This document shows, one piece after another, positions 1 through 8,079 of a DNA stretch of 64,000 nt. How positions within the stretch are numbered: the stretch's first letter is position 1; the number at the start of each line of letters is the position of its first letter. Below the pieces are notes generated by a model. It was not told the origin of the DNA. It searched no databases and worked only from the letters and a program-made list of their open reading frames with translations. The stretch comes from Microbacterium laevaniformans (GTDB taxonomy: Bacteria; Actinomycetota; Actinomycetes; Actinomycetales; Microbacteriaceae), in contig NZ_JAFBCE010000001.1 of the NCBI RefSeq assembly GCF_016907555.1, positions 2,666,001 through 2,730,000 of the forward strand, in the 5' to 3' direction. The position numbers and the translations under genes were made by a program.

Positions 1-396
1 GCTGCGGCGCAGCCGCACGCCCCCGATGAGCTCGGCGACACCCGCGATCAGCGCCCACGCGATGACGACGACGAAGAACAGCGCCGTCGAACGCAGCCCC
101 GGAATGCCGGTGGCCATCCCCGCGAGCAGAGTCAGCACTCCGAGCAGGATCGGAACGGAACGGCGCTCGCGCGGGAAGGCGAGCCACGCACCGATCAGGA
201 GCACGAGCGCGGTGGCGATCGCCCACCCGCTGAAGACGGCGAGACCGACGGATGCCGAGTGGTCGGGCGAGAAGGTCACCATCACGGCGGCGAGAGCGGC
301 GAGCAGGGCGCGACCGAGCTGCACATGACGCACGTCGAAGGTGCGGGTCGCTCCGGCACCGTGGGTACGGGTGGGAGCGGGGGCGTCGTCGGACAC
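1..396 (-). CDS. Membrane protein, cut by window edge
   Basis: The product is an integral membrane protein whose C-terminus lies outside the window. Reading from GTG at 396, about 25 polar residues are followed by four hydrophobic segments (starting LGRALLAALAAV, AVFSGWAIATALVLLIG, VPILLGVLTLLAG, TALFFVVVIAWALIAG) with short loops, and then GGVRLRR. This spacing resembles the DUF308/HdeD group of small membrane proteins, but no diagnostic residue supports that. An in-frame GTG at 432 is an alternative start (MGFHRPRS). Neither start has a good ribosome site. The function is unknown. Confidence 0.6.
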   Translation of the reverse strand, partial: MSDDAPAPTRTHGAGATRTFDVRHVQLGRALLAALAAVMVTFSPDHSASVGLAVFSGWAIATALVLLIGAWLAFPRERRSVPILLGVLTLLAGMATGIPGLRSTALFFVVVIAWALIAGVAELIGGVRLRRS

Positions 397-495
397 GTCG
401 GACTCATCGGATCGGGGACGGTGGAACCCCACCAGTCTAGGTCGTCGCCCGCGCCGATCCGGCGCCGACCTTCGCCGGATGCCGGCGGTGCGCGC

Positions 496-933
496 TCAGG
501 CCACCGAGCGGGCGACGAGCTCCCGCAGCGTCTTTTCGACGGCCGGTGTCACCGCGACCACGGCGAACGAGGTCGCCCACATGTCACCGTCGTCCAGCAG
601 CGCGTCCTCCTGGAAGCCCACCGTGCCGTATCGCGTGTCGAACTTCGATGCCGGCTGGTAGAAGACGACCACCTTCCCCTCGCGGGCGTAGGACGGGAAG
701 CCGTACCAGGTCTTCGGCGCGAGCTGCGGCGCTTCCTCGGTGACGACGCGGTGCAGCAGTGTGGCCACCTCCCTGTCGGTGCCGGTCAACGCGTCGATCG
801 CCGCGATGCACGCCTCGAGCTCCGCGGCCTGTTTGGCGGCGCCCTTCAGCCCCTTCGTGGATCGCAGCTCTTCGGCGCGCTGCGCCATCGCCGCACGCTC
901 ATCGGCGCTGAAGCCGCTCTTGGTGTCACTCAT
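496..933 (-). CDS. DUF1801 / YdhG-like small protein
   Basis: A 145-residue soluble protein of the DUF1801 (YdhG-like) family; members are sometimes called iron chaperones, but the biochemical role is not established. The family-typical segments are KTWYGFPSYAREGKVVVFYQP (split here across residues about 78-98, around a W-Y-G-F-P core) and the later YGTVGF. A hydrophilic helical N-terminus (ERAAMAQRAEELR) precedes them. It is the last gene of a minus-strand group with the VOC and AraC genes, 12 bases after the VOC stop. Such small regulator/VOC/DUF1801 groups are common in actinobacteria. Confidence 0.75.
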   Translation of the reverse strand: MSDTKSGFSADERAAMAQRAEELRSTKGLKGAAKQAAELEACIAAIDALTGTDREVATLLHRVVTEEAPQLAPKTWYGFPSYAREGKVVVFYQPASKFDTRYGTVGFQEDALLDDGDMWATSFAVVAVTPAVEKTLRELVARSVA

Positions 934-945
934 GGGTGTCTCCTC

Positions 946-1356
946 TCAGTGGGACTGCTGGATGCGCAGGAGGTTGCCGGCGGGATCGCGCACCGCGGCA
1001 TCCCGCAGCCCGTAGTCCTGATCGGTCGGGTACTGCACGATGTCGGCGCCCGCCGCCGCCAGGCGGGCGATGTCGCCGTCGAGGTCGTCGGAAGCCAGGT
1101 TGACCCCGAAGTAGCTGCCCTTCGCGACGAGCTCGGCGAGCGTCCGCCGTTCGTCGTCGCTGATGTCGCGTCCCACACCGACCGGGTGCAGCACGATCGC
1201 GGTGTCGGGCTGGCCGGCGGGGCCGACCGTGATCCATCGCAGGTGCTCGTAGCCCACATCCAGGCGCACCTCGAATCCCAGCACGTCGCGGTAGAACGCG
1301 AGCGACGCCTCGGCGTCGACGTGCGGCAGGAAGGAGGAGTGGATGCTGATGCTCAT
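946..1356 (-). CDS. VOC (glyoxalase/bleomycin-resistance fold) protein
   Basis: A 136-residue single-domain protein of the vicinal-oxygen-chelate superfamily. The start ISIHSSFLPHVDAEASLAFY, followed by RDVLGFEVR, is the classic first beta-alpha-beta unit. The C-terminal RDAAVRDPAGNLLRIQQ carries the usual second-half metal or ligand region. The substrate cannot be told from sequence; relatives include glyoxalases, dioxygenases and antibiotic-binding proteins. The ATG start is chosen because upstream sequence in the same frame runs through the AraC gene. It lies 5 bases after the AraC stop and is probably co-transcribed with it. Confidence 0.85.
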   Translation of the reverse strand: MSISIHSSFLPHVDAEASLAFYRDVLGFEVRLDVGYEHLRWITVGPAGQPDTAIVLHPVGVGRDISDDERRTLAELVAKGSYFGVNLASDDLDGDIARLAAAGADIVQYPTDQDYGLRDAAVRDPAGNLLRIQQSH

Positions 1357-1361
1357 GGGCC

Positions 1362-1799
1362 TCACGATAGGCCGGTCTCGCGCGGGAGCGCTTCTCGATT
1401 CCTGACCGGTCGGGTCAGCCGACGGGCGATGCAGGGGAGCATGCCGACGCGGAAGGGCGCGCCGCGGGTGCGATAGCGTCCCGGAGACACGCCCACCAGC
1501 TCGGTGAAGCGTGTGGTGAAGGTACCCAGAGACGGGCAGCCGACGGCGAGCGCGATGTCGGTGACGGCGAGCTGCGTCGTCCGCAGGAGGGTCATGGCGC
1601 GTTCGACACGATGCGTCATCAGGTACGAGTAGGGCGTTTCGCCGTAGGCCCGCCGGAACTGTCGCGATAGGTGACCCGGCGAGACGTGCACGGCCCGCGC
1701 AAGGGTGGGCAGGTCGAGGGGCTGGGCGAAATCGCGGTCCATCATGTCGCGCACGCGTCGCATCCGCACCAGCGTGTCGAGCTCGACCCCGGCGCTCAC
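1362..1799 (-). CDS. AraC-type regulator, DNA-binding domain only
   Basis: A 145-residue transcription factor made almost entirely of the AraC/XylS double helix-turn-helix. Helix 1 is seen in LDLPTLARAVHVSPGHLSRQF (residues about 29-49, split here by the A-V-H-V-S-P core), followed by GETPYSYLMTHRVERA and the second helix LAVTDIALAVGCPSLGTFTTRF. The closing GVSPGRYR is typical. There is no sensor domain. The GTG start overlaps the stop of the upstream oxidoreductase gene by 4 bases. It probably regulates the VOC and DUF1801 genes that follow (inference). Confidence 0.88.
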   Translation of the reverse strand: MSAGVELDTLVRMRRVRDMMDRDFAQPLDLPTLARAVHVSPGHLSRQFRRAYGETPYSYLMTHRVERAMTLLRTTQLAVTDIALAVGCPSLGTFTTRFTELVGVSPGRYRTRGAPFRVGMLPCIARRLTRPVRNREALPRETGLS

Positions 1800-2785
1800 C
1801 GCGCGGCGCGTCCCGATCCGGCGCGCAGCTTCTCGGCATCGGCACGGATCGCCTCGACGGCGCGCAGCACCTCGAGGCTGCGCCGCTGGTCGGCAGATGC
1901 CTCGTCATCTCCACGGACGAGCTGGGCGAAGCGGGCCACCTCGAAGCGCATGTTGTTGTCGGGGCCGTCGATCTCGACCTCCTCGTGCACGCCGGAGAAC
2001 AGGTCGAGCGTGATCCGGCGCGGCGCGGTGATCTCATCGATCTCGATCGTGCCGAGCTCGCCCTGGATCTCGTTCGGTCGACGCGAGGCGCCGATCTTGG
2101 AGAAGCCGATCTGCACGACGAAGCCGTCGTAGGAGAGCACGGCGGCACCCGCGCCGTCGGCACCGGTCGCGATCGTCGCCGTCGCCCCGACCACCGCACG
2201 CGGTGCGCCGAACAGCTCGATCGCGGCGCTGAGCGGATAGACACCCAGATCGAACAGCGCTCCGCCCGCGAGAGCCGGGTCGAAGATGTTCGGCGTCTCG
2301 CCGGCCAGGACGAGGTCATACCGCGCCGACCGCTGGCTCTGCCCGAACGACACCAGCCGCACCGTTCCCACCTGGGGCAGCAGGGCACGCAGACGGGTCA
2401 TGCCCGGGTCGTACGCGTTGCGCATGCCCTCGAACACGACGACCCCACGGGCCTGGGCCGCCTCGACGAGGCGCGCGAACTCGTCCGCCGTCGGTGTCGC
2501 CGGCTTCTCGAGGAACACGTGCACACCCGCCGCGATGGCCGCTTCGGCCTGCGCGGCGTGGGCGCCGTTCGGCGACCCCACGTAGACGGCATCCACCGCG
2601 CCTGAGGCCAGCAGCGCCTCGAGGTCGGTGCTCACGCCGTCGATGCCGAGCCGATCGGCGAACGCGCGACCGCGCGCCGCGTCGCGGGAGAACACCACGT
2701 CGATGCGGATGCCGGGCGTCTGCGCGACGGCATCCGCGAACTTCTCGGTGATGGTGCTGGTGCCGATCGTGGCGAGTCTGATCAC
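1796..2785 (-). CDS. Gfo/Idh/MocA-family NAD(P)-dependent oxidoreductase
   Basis: A 329-residue cytoplasmic dehydrogenase with an N-terminal Rossmann fold (IRLATIGTSTITEKF, residues 2-16) and the family signature VHVFLEKPATPTADEF around residue 90-105, where the EKP lysine is the usual catalytic/binding residue. The C-terminal substrate domain includes GGALFDLGVYPLSAAI. Family members oxidise or reduce sugars, inositols or related compounds; the substrate is unknown here. GTG at 2785 is chosen because it opens directly on the Rossmann strand; the reading frame continues upstream without a better start. It overlaps the AraC gene by 4 bases. Confidence 0.88.
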   Translation of the reverse strand: MIRLATIGTSTITEKFADAVAQTPGIRIDVVFSRDAARGRAFADRLGIDGVSTDLEALLASGAVDAVYVGSPNGAHAAQAEAAIAAGVHVFLEKPATPTADEFARLVEAAQARGVVVFEGMRNAYDPGMTRLRALLPQVGTVRLVSFGQSQRSARYDLVLAGETPNIFDPALAGGALFDLGVYPLSAAIELFGAPRAVVGATATIATGADGAGAAVLSYDGFVVQIGFSKIGASRRPNEIQGELGTIEIDEITAPRRITLDLFSGVHEEVEIDGPDNNMRFEVARFAQLVRGDDEASADQRRSLEVLRAVEAIRADAEKLRAGSGRAAR

Positions 2786-2853
2786 GCCCCCCAGAATAGG
2801 CGCGAGGCTCGTCCGGAGGAATGGATGCCGGGCGCGCACGGTTGGGATCGAGC

Positions 2854-3777
2854 ATGAAGGCACTCGTCTATTCGGATTTCGGCGGCAACGACCGCTTCGA
2901 GCTCACCGACCGTGAGGAGCCCCACGTCGGTCCCGACACCCTGGTGGTGAGGGTGGTCGCGGCCGGGATCAACCCCGTCGACTACAAGATCCGCGAGGGC
3001 TACCTGCGCGGCCTCATCGACACCCGCCTTCCGGTCGTGCCCGGCTGGGACGTCGCCGGCATCGTCGAGAAGACGGGACTGGACACCCCTGAGTTCGCCG
3101 TGGGAGACGCGGTGCTCGCCTACGCACGCGCCGACATCGTCGAGAACGGCTCGGTCGCCGAGTTCATGCCGGTGCCGGTGCGCACCGCCACCCTCAAGCC
3201 GGAGGGCCTGTCGTTCGAGGATGCCGCCGCCCTGCCGCTGGCCGGGCTGACGGCGCTGCAGACGCTCGAGCGTGCCGGAGTGGGCACGGGCCAGACCGTG
3301 CTGATCCACGGCGCCGCCGGTGGGGTGGGCTCGTTCGGCGTGCAGCTCGCACGCCGGCTCGGGGCTCGTGTCGTCGGCACGGCGTCGGAGCGCAACCACG
3401 CGTACCTCCGCGATCTGGGCGCCGAGCCCGTCGTCTACGGCGAGGGCCTCGTGCCTGCGGCCCGCGAGATCGCCCCCGACGGGTTCGACGTCATCATCGA
3501 CTTCGTCGGCGGCTCGACGCTCGACTCGACGCCCGACCTGCTCGCCGACGGCGGCGTCGTCGCCTCGATCGCCGACGCCCGCGCACGCACCGAGTTCGGC
3601 GGCCACTACGTGTGGGTGCGCCCGAACGCATCCCAGCTCGGTGAGCTGGCTGAACTCGTCGCGGCGGGCGAGCTGCGCGTCGAGATCGCGGCGACCTACC
3701 CGCTCGACGAGGCTGCCGCCGCCTACGCCGCTCTCGAAGAGGGCCACACCCGCGGCAAGATCGTCGTCACCGTCTGA
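2854..3777 (+). CDS. NADPH:quinone-type oxidoreductase (MDR family)
   Basis: A 307-residue zinc-independent medium-chain dehydrogenase/reductase. The N-terminal GroES-like domain begins MKALVYSDFGGNDRFEL and holds AAGINPVDYKIREGYL. The nucleotide-binding motif is HGAAGGVGSFGVQLARRLGA (residues about 152-171). Members reduce quinones or enones with NADPH, and the physiological substrate is not predictable. ATG 2854 is preferred over an in-frame ATG 33 bases upstream because family proteins begin MKA. The gene is divergent from the Gfo/Idh gene. Confidence 0.87.
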   Translation: MKALVYSDFGGNDRFELTDREEPHVGPDTLVVRVVAAGINPVDYKIREGYLRGLIDTRLPVVPGWDVAGIVEKTGLDTPEFAVGDAVLAYARADIVENGSVAEFMPVPVRTATLKPEGLSFEDAAALPLAGLTALQTLERAGVGTGQTVLIHGAAGGVGSFGVQLARRLGARVVGTASERNHAYLRDLGAEPVVYGEGLVPAAREIAPDGFDVIIDFVGGSTLDSTPDLLADGGVVASIADARARTEFGGHYVWVRPNASQLGELAELVAAGELRVEIAATYPLDEAAAAYAALEEGHTRGKIVVTV

Positions 3778-3802
3778 CCGCGCCCGCCCCGCGGCGGCGG
3801 TC

Positions 3803-4171
3803 TCACGGCCGCAGCGGCAGCAGGGGCGCGAGGTCGGCCCGGGTGCCGGACGCGAGAATGCGTCCGGCACCCAGGGCATCGGCCCACGACTCGGCACCGG
3901 TCGCCAGCGCGATCCAGGTGGGGGCATCGGTCTCGACGACGTTCGGCGGCGTACCGCGCGTGTGCCGGGGGCCTTCGACCACCTGCACCGCACCGAACGG
4001 GGGTACCCGCACTTCGACGGTGTTGCCGGGGGCCTTCTCGGCGAGCAGCTGCAGGAGGTACCGCACGGCCGTCGCCAGCTCCGTGCGCGGCGGCGTCACC
4101 TCGGCATCCCTCGCCGCGGTGACAGCGGCGAGGGCGTCACGACCGTCGGCGGTGGAGATCTTGCGGGCCAT
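3803..4171 (-). CDS. Sterol-carrier (SCP-2-like) family protein
   Basis: A 122-residue protein of the actinobacterial sterol carrier family, a small fold that could bind a lipid or other hydrophobic ligand. The segments ELATAVRYLLQLLAEKAPG, NTVEVRVPPFGAVQVVEG and DAPTWIALATGAESWADAL match the expected helix/sheet order. It is divergent from purD, a common neighbour in Microbacteriaceae, though no functional link is known. The -10 hexamer TAGCGT (4183 to 4178) places the transcript start on the A of the ATG, so the mRNA is predicted leaderless. Confidence 0.78.
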   Translation of the reverse strand: MARKISTADGRDALAAVTAARDAEVTPPRTELATAVRYLLQLLAEKAPGNTVEVRVPPFGAVQVVEGPRHTRGTPPNVVETDAPTWIALATGAESWADALGAGRILASGTRADLAPLLPLRP

Positions 4172-4177
4172 GCCTCC

Positions 4178-4219
4178 ACGCTAGCCCGCACTCACGACGC
4201 GGCGGCCCGTCGGTAGGCT
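4178..4219. promoter_or_regulatory. Divergent leaderless promoters, SCP-2 gene and purD
   Basis: On the minus strand TAGCGT (4183-4178) ends 7 bases before the SCP-2 ATG. On the plus strand TAGGCT (4214-4219) ends 7 bases before the purD GTG at 4226. Both fit the actinobacterial TANNNT -10 with transcription starting on the first base of the start codon. Confidence 0.65.
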
Positions 4220-4225
4220 GGCCGG

Positions 4226-5500
4226 GTGCGCATTCTCGTCCTCGGTTCCGGTGCCCGCGAGCACGCCATCCTCCTCGCTCTGAAGGGGGAGAACGCGGGC
4301 CACGACGTGTTCGCGGCCCCCGGCAACGCCGGCATCGCCGCCGACGCCACGATCGTCGCCGCCCTCGATGCCAACAGCCCCGCCGCGGTGACCGAGTATG
4401 CCAACGACCACGACATCGACCTCGTGATCATCGGCCCCGAGGCGCCGCTGGTCGCGGGAGTCGCCGACGCCCTGCGGGAGCACGGCATCCCGGTGTTCGG
4501 CCCCGGAAAGGCCGCGGCGCAGCTGGAGGGCTCGAAGGCGTTCGCGAAGCGGATCATGGATGCCGCCCACGTGCCCACCGGTCGGGCGACGCGGGCCACG
4601 ACCCGCGCCGAGGTCGAAGCCGCCCTCGACGCCTACGGCGCCCCGCACGTCGTGAAGGCCGACGGGCTGGCCGCCGGGAAGGGGGTCGTCGTCACCGACG
4701 ACCGCGAGGCGGCGCTCGCGCACGCGGACACCTACCTTCCCACCGGCCCCGTGCTGGTGGAGGAGTTCCTCTCCGGGCCGGAGGTGTCGCTCTTCTTCGT
4801 CAGCGACGGCGACACGGTGCGCGCGCTCAGCCCCGCGCAGGACTTCAAACGCGCCTACGACGGCGACGCGGGCCCGAACACGGGCGGGATGGGCGCCTAC
4901 TCGCCGCTGCCCTGGCTGAGCGACGATTTCGGCAGCGAGGAGGCGTTCGTCGCCGAGGTGACCCGCACGGTCGCCGAGCCGGTCATCCGCACGCTGGATG
5001 CCGAGGGCACCCCTTTCATCGGTCTGCTCTACGCGGGACTCATCCTGACCGCCGACGGCATCAAGGTCATCGAGTTCAACGCCCGCTTCGGCGACCCCGA
5101 GACCCAGGTCGTGCTCGCCCGTCTGACCAGCCCTCTGTCGCGACTGCTGATGGCGGCGGCATCCGGCACGCTCGAGGACGAGCCGGCACCGGAGTTCGCC
5201 GACACCGCCGCGATCACCGTGGTGCTCGCGAGCGAGGGCTACCCCGAGGCGCCGCGTACCGGGCGGGTCATCACGGGGCTGGATGCCGCGGCATCCGTCC
5301 CGGGAGTGCACCTCGCCCACGCCGCGACGGCGATGCACGGCGATGAGCTGGTGGCGACGGGGGGACGCGTGCTCAATGTCGTGGCGACCGGTTCCTCGTT
5401 CGGCGCCGCGCGCGACCAGGCGTATGCCGCTCTGGAGCGGATCGGCCTGGAGGGCTCGCACTACCGGCGCGACATCGCCGCCCGGGTGGCGCTCGACTGA
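4226..5500 (+). CDS. purD: Phosphoribosylamine--glycine ligase
   Basis: GAR synthetase, step 2 of de novo purine synthesis: 5-phosphoribosylamine + glycine + ATP gives GAR. The 424-residue length is normal. Visible signatures are GSGAREHA (residues 7-14), [10 protein letters not shown] (about 72), the ATP-grasp core [17 protein letters not shown] (about 142) and GGMGAYSP (about 219), and [12 protein letters not shown] near residue 288. The GTG start is fixed by the N-terminal motif and by the -10 just upstream; there is no Shine-Dalgarno sequence. purC and purSQ lie elsewhere in the window, so the purine genes are scattered. Confidence 0.97.
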   Translation: MRILVLGSGAREHAILLALKGENAGHDVFAAPGNAGIAADATIVAALDANSPAAVTEYANDHDIDLVIIGPEAPLVAGVADALREHGIPVFGPGKAAAQLEGSKAFAKRIMDAAHVPTGRATRATTRAEVEAALDAYGAPHVVKADGLAAGKGVVVTDDREAALAHADTYLPTGPVLVEEFLSGPEVSLFFVSDGDTVRALSPAQDFKRAYDGDAGPNTGGMGAYSPLPWLSDDFGSEEAFVAEVTRTVAEPVIRTLDAEGTPFIGLLYAGLILTADGIKVIEFNARFGDPETQVVLARLTSPLSRLLMAAASGTLEDEPAPEFADTAAITVVLASEGYPEAPRTGRVITGLDAAASVPGVHLAHAATAMHGDELVATGGRVLNVVATGSSFGAARDQAYAALERIGLEGSHYRRDIAARVALD

Positions 5501-5555
5501 CGAGTCGTGTCGTCGTCGGGCTTCACCGGGCGGCGATGGGCGATGCCGCGCGCGC

Positions 5556-7028
5556 TCAGCGCTTGACGAGGTGCGGCGGGCGCTGCATGAACAGCACGGC
5601 GACGACGCCGATCAGCAGCACGATTGCCGGCAGCAGGATCGTCTGCGCCATGGCGTTCGAGAAGCCGTCGACGACGAACGCGGGCAGCTGTCCGGCACCG
5701 AAGTCGCCGCCGGCGTTCGAGGCGCCCGGCAGGTTCGCCTCGAGACGCGACTGCATGAACGCGGCGATCGCCGCCGAGCCGAGCACCGAACCGATCGTGC
5801 GCGTCGTGTTGTAGATGCCCGCGCCGGCGCCGGCCTGGCGCGGCTCGAGGTTGCGGGTCGCCGTGGTGGCCAGCGGCCCCCACATGCCGGAGTTTCCGAC
5901 GCCCATCAGGAACGAGGGCAGCAGGAACATCCAGATCGGAGTGTCGGCGCGCATCAGCGAGGAGTACCAGAAGAGCGATCCGACGACCAGCAGCAGCCCC
6001 GGCGCCAGCAGGACGCGGGCGTCGACCCGGTCGAGCAGTCGGCCGGTCAGCGGCGAGAGCACACCCGCGGCGACGGCCATCGGCACGAGCAGGAGCGCCG
6101 ATTCGGTGGGCGTGAGACCGCGCGCCAGCTGCACGAAGAACATGAGCGGCAGCGACATGCTCGTCACCGTGAAGCCGACCGTGGCGATCGTGAAGTTCGA
6201 CACGGAGAAGTTGCGGTCGCGGAACAGTCCGAGCGGCACGAGCGGCTCGCTGCGGGTCTTCGCCTGCTGCCAGATGAAGAGCGCCATGACCACGACGCCG
6301 CCCGCGATCATCGTCCAGACCCAGGCGGCCCAGTCGAAGTGCTCACCCTCCTGCAGACCGAAGACGATGAGGAACAGGCCGACCGCGCTCAGGACGACCC
6401 CGACCAGATCGAAGCGGTGGGGGTGCGTCTCGAGGTTCGGGACGAGCATCCACGCGAGGACGAAGCCGATCACGCCGACGGGAAGGTTGACGAAGAAGAT
6501 CCACTCCCAGCCGAGGCCGTCCACGAGCAGGCCTCCGGCGAGCGGCCCGACGAGCATGGCGACCCCGGAGGTCGCTCCCCACAGGCCCATCGCGGCGCCG
6601 CGGCGCTGGGGCGGGAAGGTGCGGGTGATGACGGCCATCGTCTGCGGGGTCATGAGTGCGGCACCCAGGCCCTGGATCGCGCGGAAGACGATCAGCATCT
6701 CGAGGGATCCCGACAGGCCACAGCCCAGGGATGCGAGCGTGAAGATCGCGAGGCCGATGAGGTAGATGCGCTTCGGTCCGAATCGATCACCCAGACGGCC
6801 GGTGATCAGCAGGGGCACGGCATACGCCAGGAGGTAGGCCGACGTGACCCACACGACGTTGTCGAGGTTGTTGGTGGACGGGTCGAGGGCCGCCTTGATG
6901 GCGGGGTTGGCCACCGAGACGATGGTGGTGTCGACCAGGATCATGAAGAACCCGATAACGAGCGCCCAGAGGGCGGGCCACGGGGTGGGTGCGGGCGCGG
7001 TCACATCGCGCGTGCGTTGTTCGGTCAT
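5556..7028 (-). CDS. MFS drug exporter, DHA2 (14-TM) family
   Basis: A 490-residue proton-coupled efflux transporter of the EmrB/QacA type. The first helix is WPALWALVIGFFMILVDTTI with the family-typical LVDTTIVSVANPAI. Loop 2-3 holds GRLGDRFGPKR and motif C is seen as ATSGVAMLVGPLAGGLL. About 14 hydrophobic segments can be counted. The start is ATG 7028, which overlaps the padR stop by 4 bases, so the two genes form one operon. The likely role is export of a toxic compound sensed by the PadR protein; the substrate is unknown. Confidence 0.92.
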   Translation of the reverse strand: MTEQRTRDVTAPAPTPWPALWALVIGFFMILVDTTIVSVANPAIKAALDPSTNNLDNVVWVTSAYLLAYAVPLLITGRLGDRFGPKRIYLIGLAIFTLASLGCGLSGSLEMLIVFRAIQGLGAALMTPQTMAVITRTFPPQRRGAAMGLWGATSGVAMLVGPLAGGLLVDGLGWEWIFFVNLPVGVIGFVLAWMLVPNLETHPHRFDLVGVVLSAVGLFLIVFGLQEGEHFDWAAWVWTMIAGGVVVMALFIWQQAKTRSEPLVPLGLFRDRNFSVSNFTIATVGFTVTSMSLPLMFFVQLARGLTPTESALLLVPMAVAAGVLSPLTGRLLDRVDARVLLAPGLLLVVGSLFWYSSLMRADTPIWMFLLPSFLMGVGNSGMWGPLATTATRNLEPRQAGAGAGIYNTTRTIGSVLGSAAIAAFMQSRLEANLPGASNAGGDFGAGQLPAFVVDGFSNAMAQTILLPAIVLLIGVVAVLFMQRPPHLVKR

Positions 7029-7657
7029 GAGCGTGCGGCTTCTCTCTGTGCCAGATAGCGATCGGTTTTCTCGTGTGATCCCCACACGAAGTCGGGGTGG
7101 GCGAGCCGTTCCAGCAGGTCGGCGAGCCAGTCGTGGTCGGCGGCGAGCAGGGCGCGCTCGCGATCGATCTCGATGAGGTACTGCTCGATGACGGATGCCG
7201 GGCCGGTCTTGCTCTCGCGCGCATGGGCGATGCCGTCGGCGAGCTCGTCGCGCGCACGGGCGAGTTGCTCCCGACGGGTCGACAGCAACGCCACGACGTC
7301 CTCGCGGGGGAGATTGTGCGCCTCGGCCAGCGCCACGCGGAACTCGACGTGCCGGTCCAGGAGCGGAAGCTCCCGGCGCACCCAGTCCTGGACGACCTCG
7401 TGGCCGGCATCGGTGAGGGTGTACGTCGTGCGCTCCGGCCGGTTGCCGTCCCGATCGACTCCGACCTCGGCGAGCAGACCGGACTTCTCCAGACGCGCGA
7501 CGGTGTGGTACATCGTGCCGTTGGTCACCGACACGATGCGATCGTCGTGACGGTGCCGCATCAGCCGGATCATCTCGTAGGGGTGCATGTCGTCCTCGCG
7601 CAGCAGCGCGAGCACCATCACTCCCAACGGTGTGAGCCGGTCCACGGCGCTCTTCAC
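7025..7657 (-). CDS. PadR-family repressor of the MFS exporter
   Basis: A 210-residue PadR regulator. The winged helix begins TPLGVMVLALLREDDMHPYEM (split after DDM by the family's HPYEM core), with SVTNGTMYHTVARLEKSGLL as recognition helix region and ERTTYTLTDAGHEVV as wing. The C-terminal half is the charged coiled-coil dimerisation region (residues about 90-200). It is the first gene of the operon with the exporter and has a GAGGAGAAC ribosome site. The palindrome at 7695-7710 is the likely operator; PadR proteins usually repress the adjacent transporter and themselves. Confidence 0.9.
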   Translation of the reverse strand: MKSAVDRLTPLGVMVLALLREDDMHPYEMIRLMRHRHDDRIVSVTNGTMYHTVARLEKSGLLAEVGVDRDGNRPERTTYTLTDAGHEVVQDWVRRELPLLDRHVEFRVALAEAHNLPREDVVALLSTRREQLARARDELADGIAHARESKTGPASVIEQYLIEIDRERALLAADHDWLADLLERLAHPDFVWGSHEKTDRYLAQREAARS

Positions 7658-7694
7658 GACTGTTCTCCTCCGCGGCTTGTTATTCCATCTTGAT

Positions 7695-7710
7695 TAGTCC
7701 ACATGGACTA
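7695..7710. promoter_or_regulatory. 16-bp palindrome, candidate PadR operator
   Basis: TAGTCCACATGGACTA reads as TAGTCCA and its reverse complement around a CA centre. It lies 38 bases upstream of the padR start and 35 bases upstream of the TfoX-like gene, in the one AT-richer stretch of this interval. Its size and position suit a PadR dimer site (inference). Confidence 0.6.
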
Positions 7711-7733
7711 TACGCTGATTTGTCACGGCGCGC

Positions 7734-7739
7734 TAAGGT
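7734..7739 (+). promoter_or_regulatory. -10 hexamer TAAGGT, leaderless TfoX-like gene
   Basis: TAAGGT ends 7 bases before the ATG at 7746, giving a predicted transcript start on the start codon. There is no ribosome-binding site between them. Confidence 0.55.
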
Positions 7740-7745
7740 CTGCTC

Positions 7746-8072
7746 ATGACGGCAGAGGCGCGCGCGGTGTTCGACGACATCGCCGCCGAGTACATGGTGC
7801 TCCCGGGCGTCGACATCGGCCCGATGTTCGGCAGCGAGGGCCTGCGCATCCGCGGGAAGGTGTTCGCGTTCATGGGCTATCGGTCGGGACTGATCGCGAA
7901 GCTGCCCGAAGAGAGGGTCACCGCGCTCGAGCAGACCGGCAGGGCGGAACGGATGACCATGCGCGGCCGCGCGATGCGCGAGTGGGTCTTCGTCGGGACC
8001 GATGCCATGGATCTCTGGCCCGACGTCGTGGCGGAGGCCTACGCGTTCGTCGACCGCATCACCCCGCGATAA
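7746..8072 (+). CDS. TfoX N-terminal-domain-like protein
   Basis: A 108-residue protein resembling the TfoX/Sxy N-terminal domain. The core GPMFGSEGLRIRGKVFAFMGY (about residues 25-45, split at the central I-R-G-K) and LIAKLPEERVTALE match that fold, as does the late MREWVFVG. There is no C-terminal TfoX helix-hairpin domain, so a competence role is not implied. Single-domain proteins of this kind are common and uncharacterised in actinobacteria. It is divergent from padR and 7 bases upstream of purC. Confidence 0.72.
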   Translation: MTAEARAVFDDIAAEYMVLPGVDIGPMFGSEGLRIRGKVFAFMGYRSGLIAKLPEERVTALEQTGRAERMTMRGRAMREWVFVGTDAMDLWPDVVAEAYAFVDRITPR

Positions 8073-8073
8073 T
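8068..8073 (+). promoter_or_regulatory. -10 hexamer GATAAT, leaderless purC
   Basis: GATAAT spans the stop of the upstream gene and ends 7 bases before the purC GTG at 8080, so purC can have its own leaderless transcript even though it lies close behind the TfoX-like gene. Confidence 0.5.
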
Positions 8074-8079
8074 GGACGC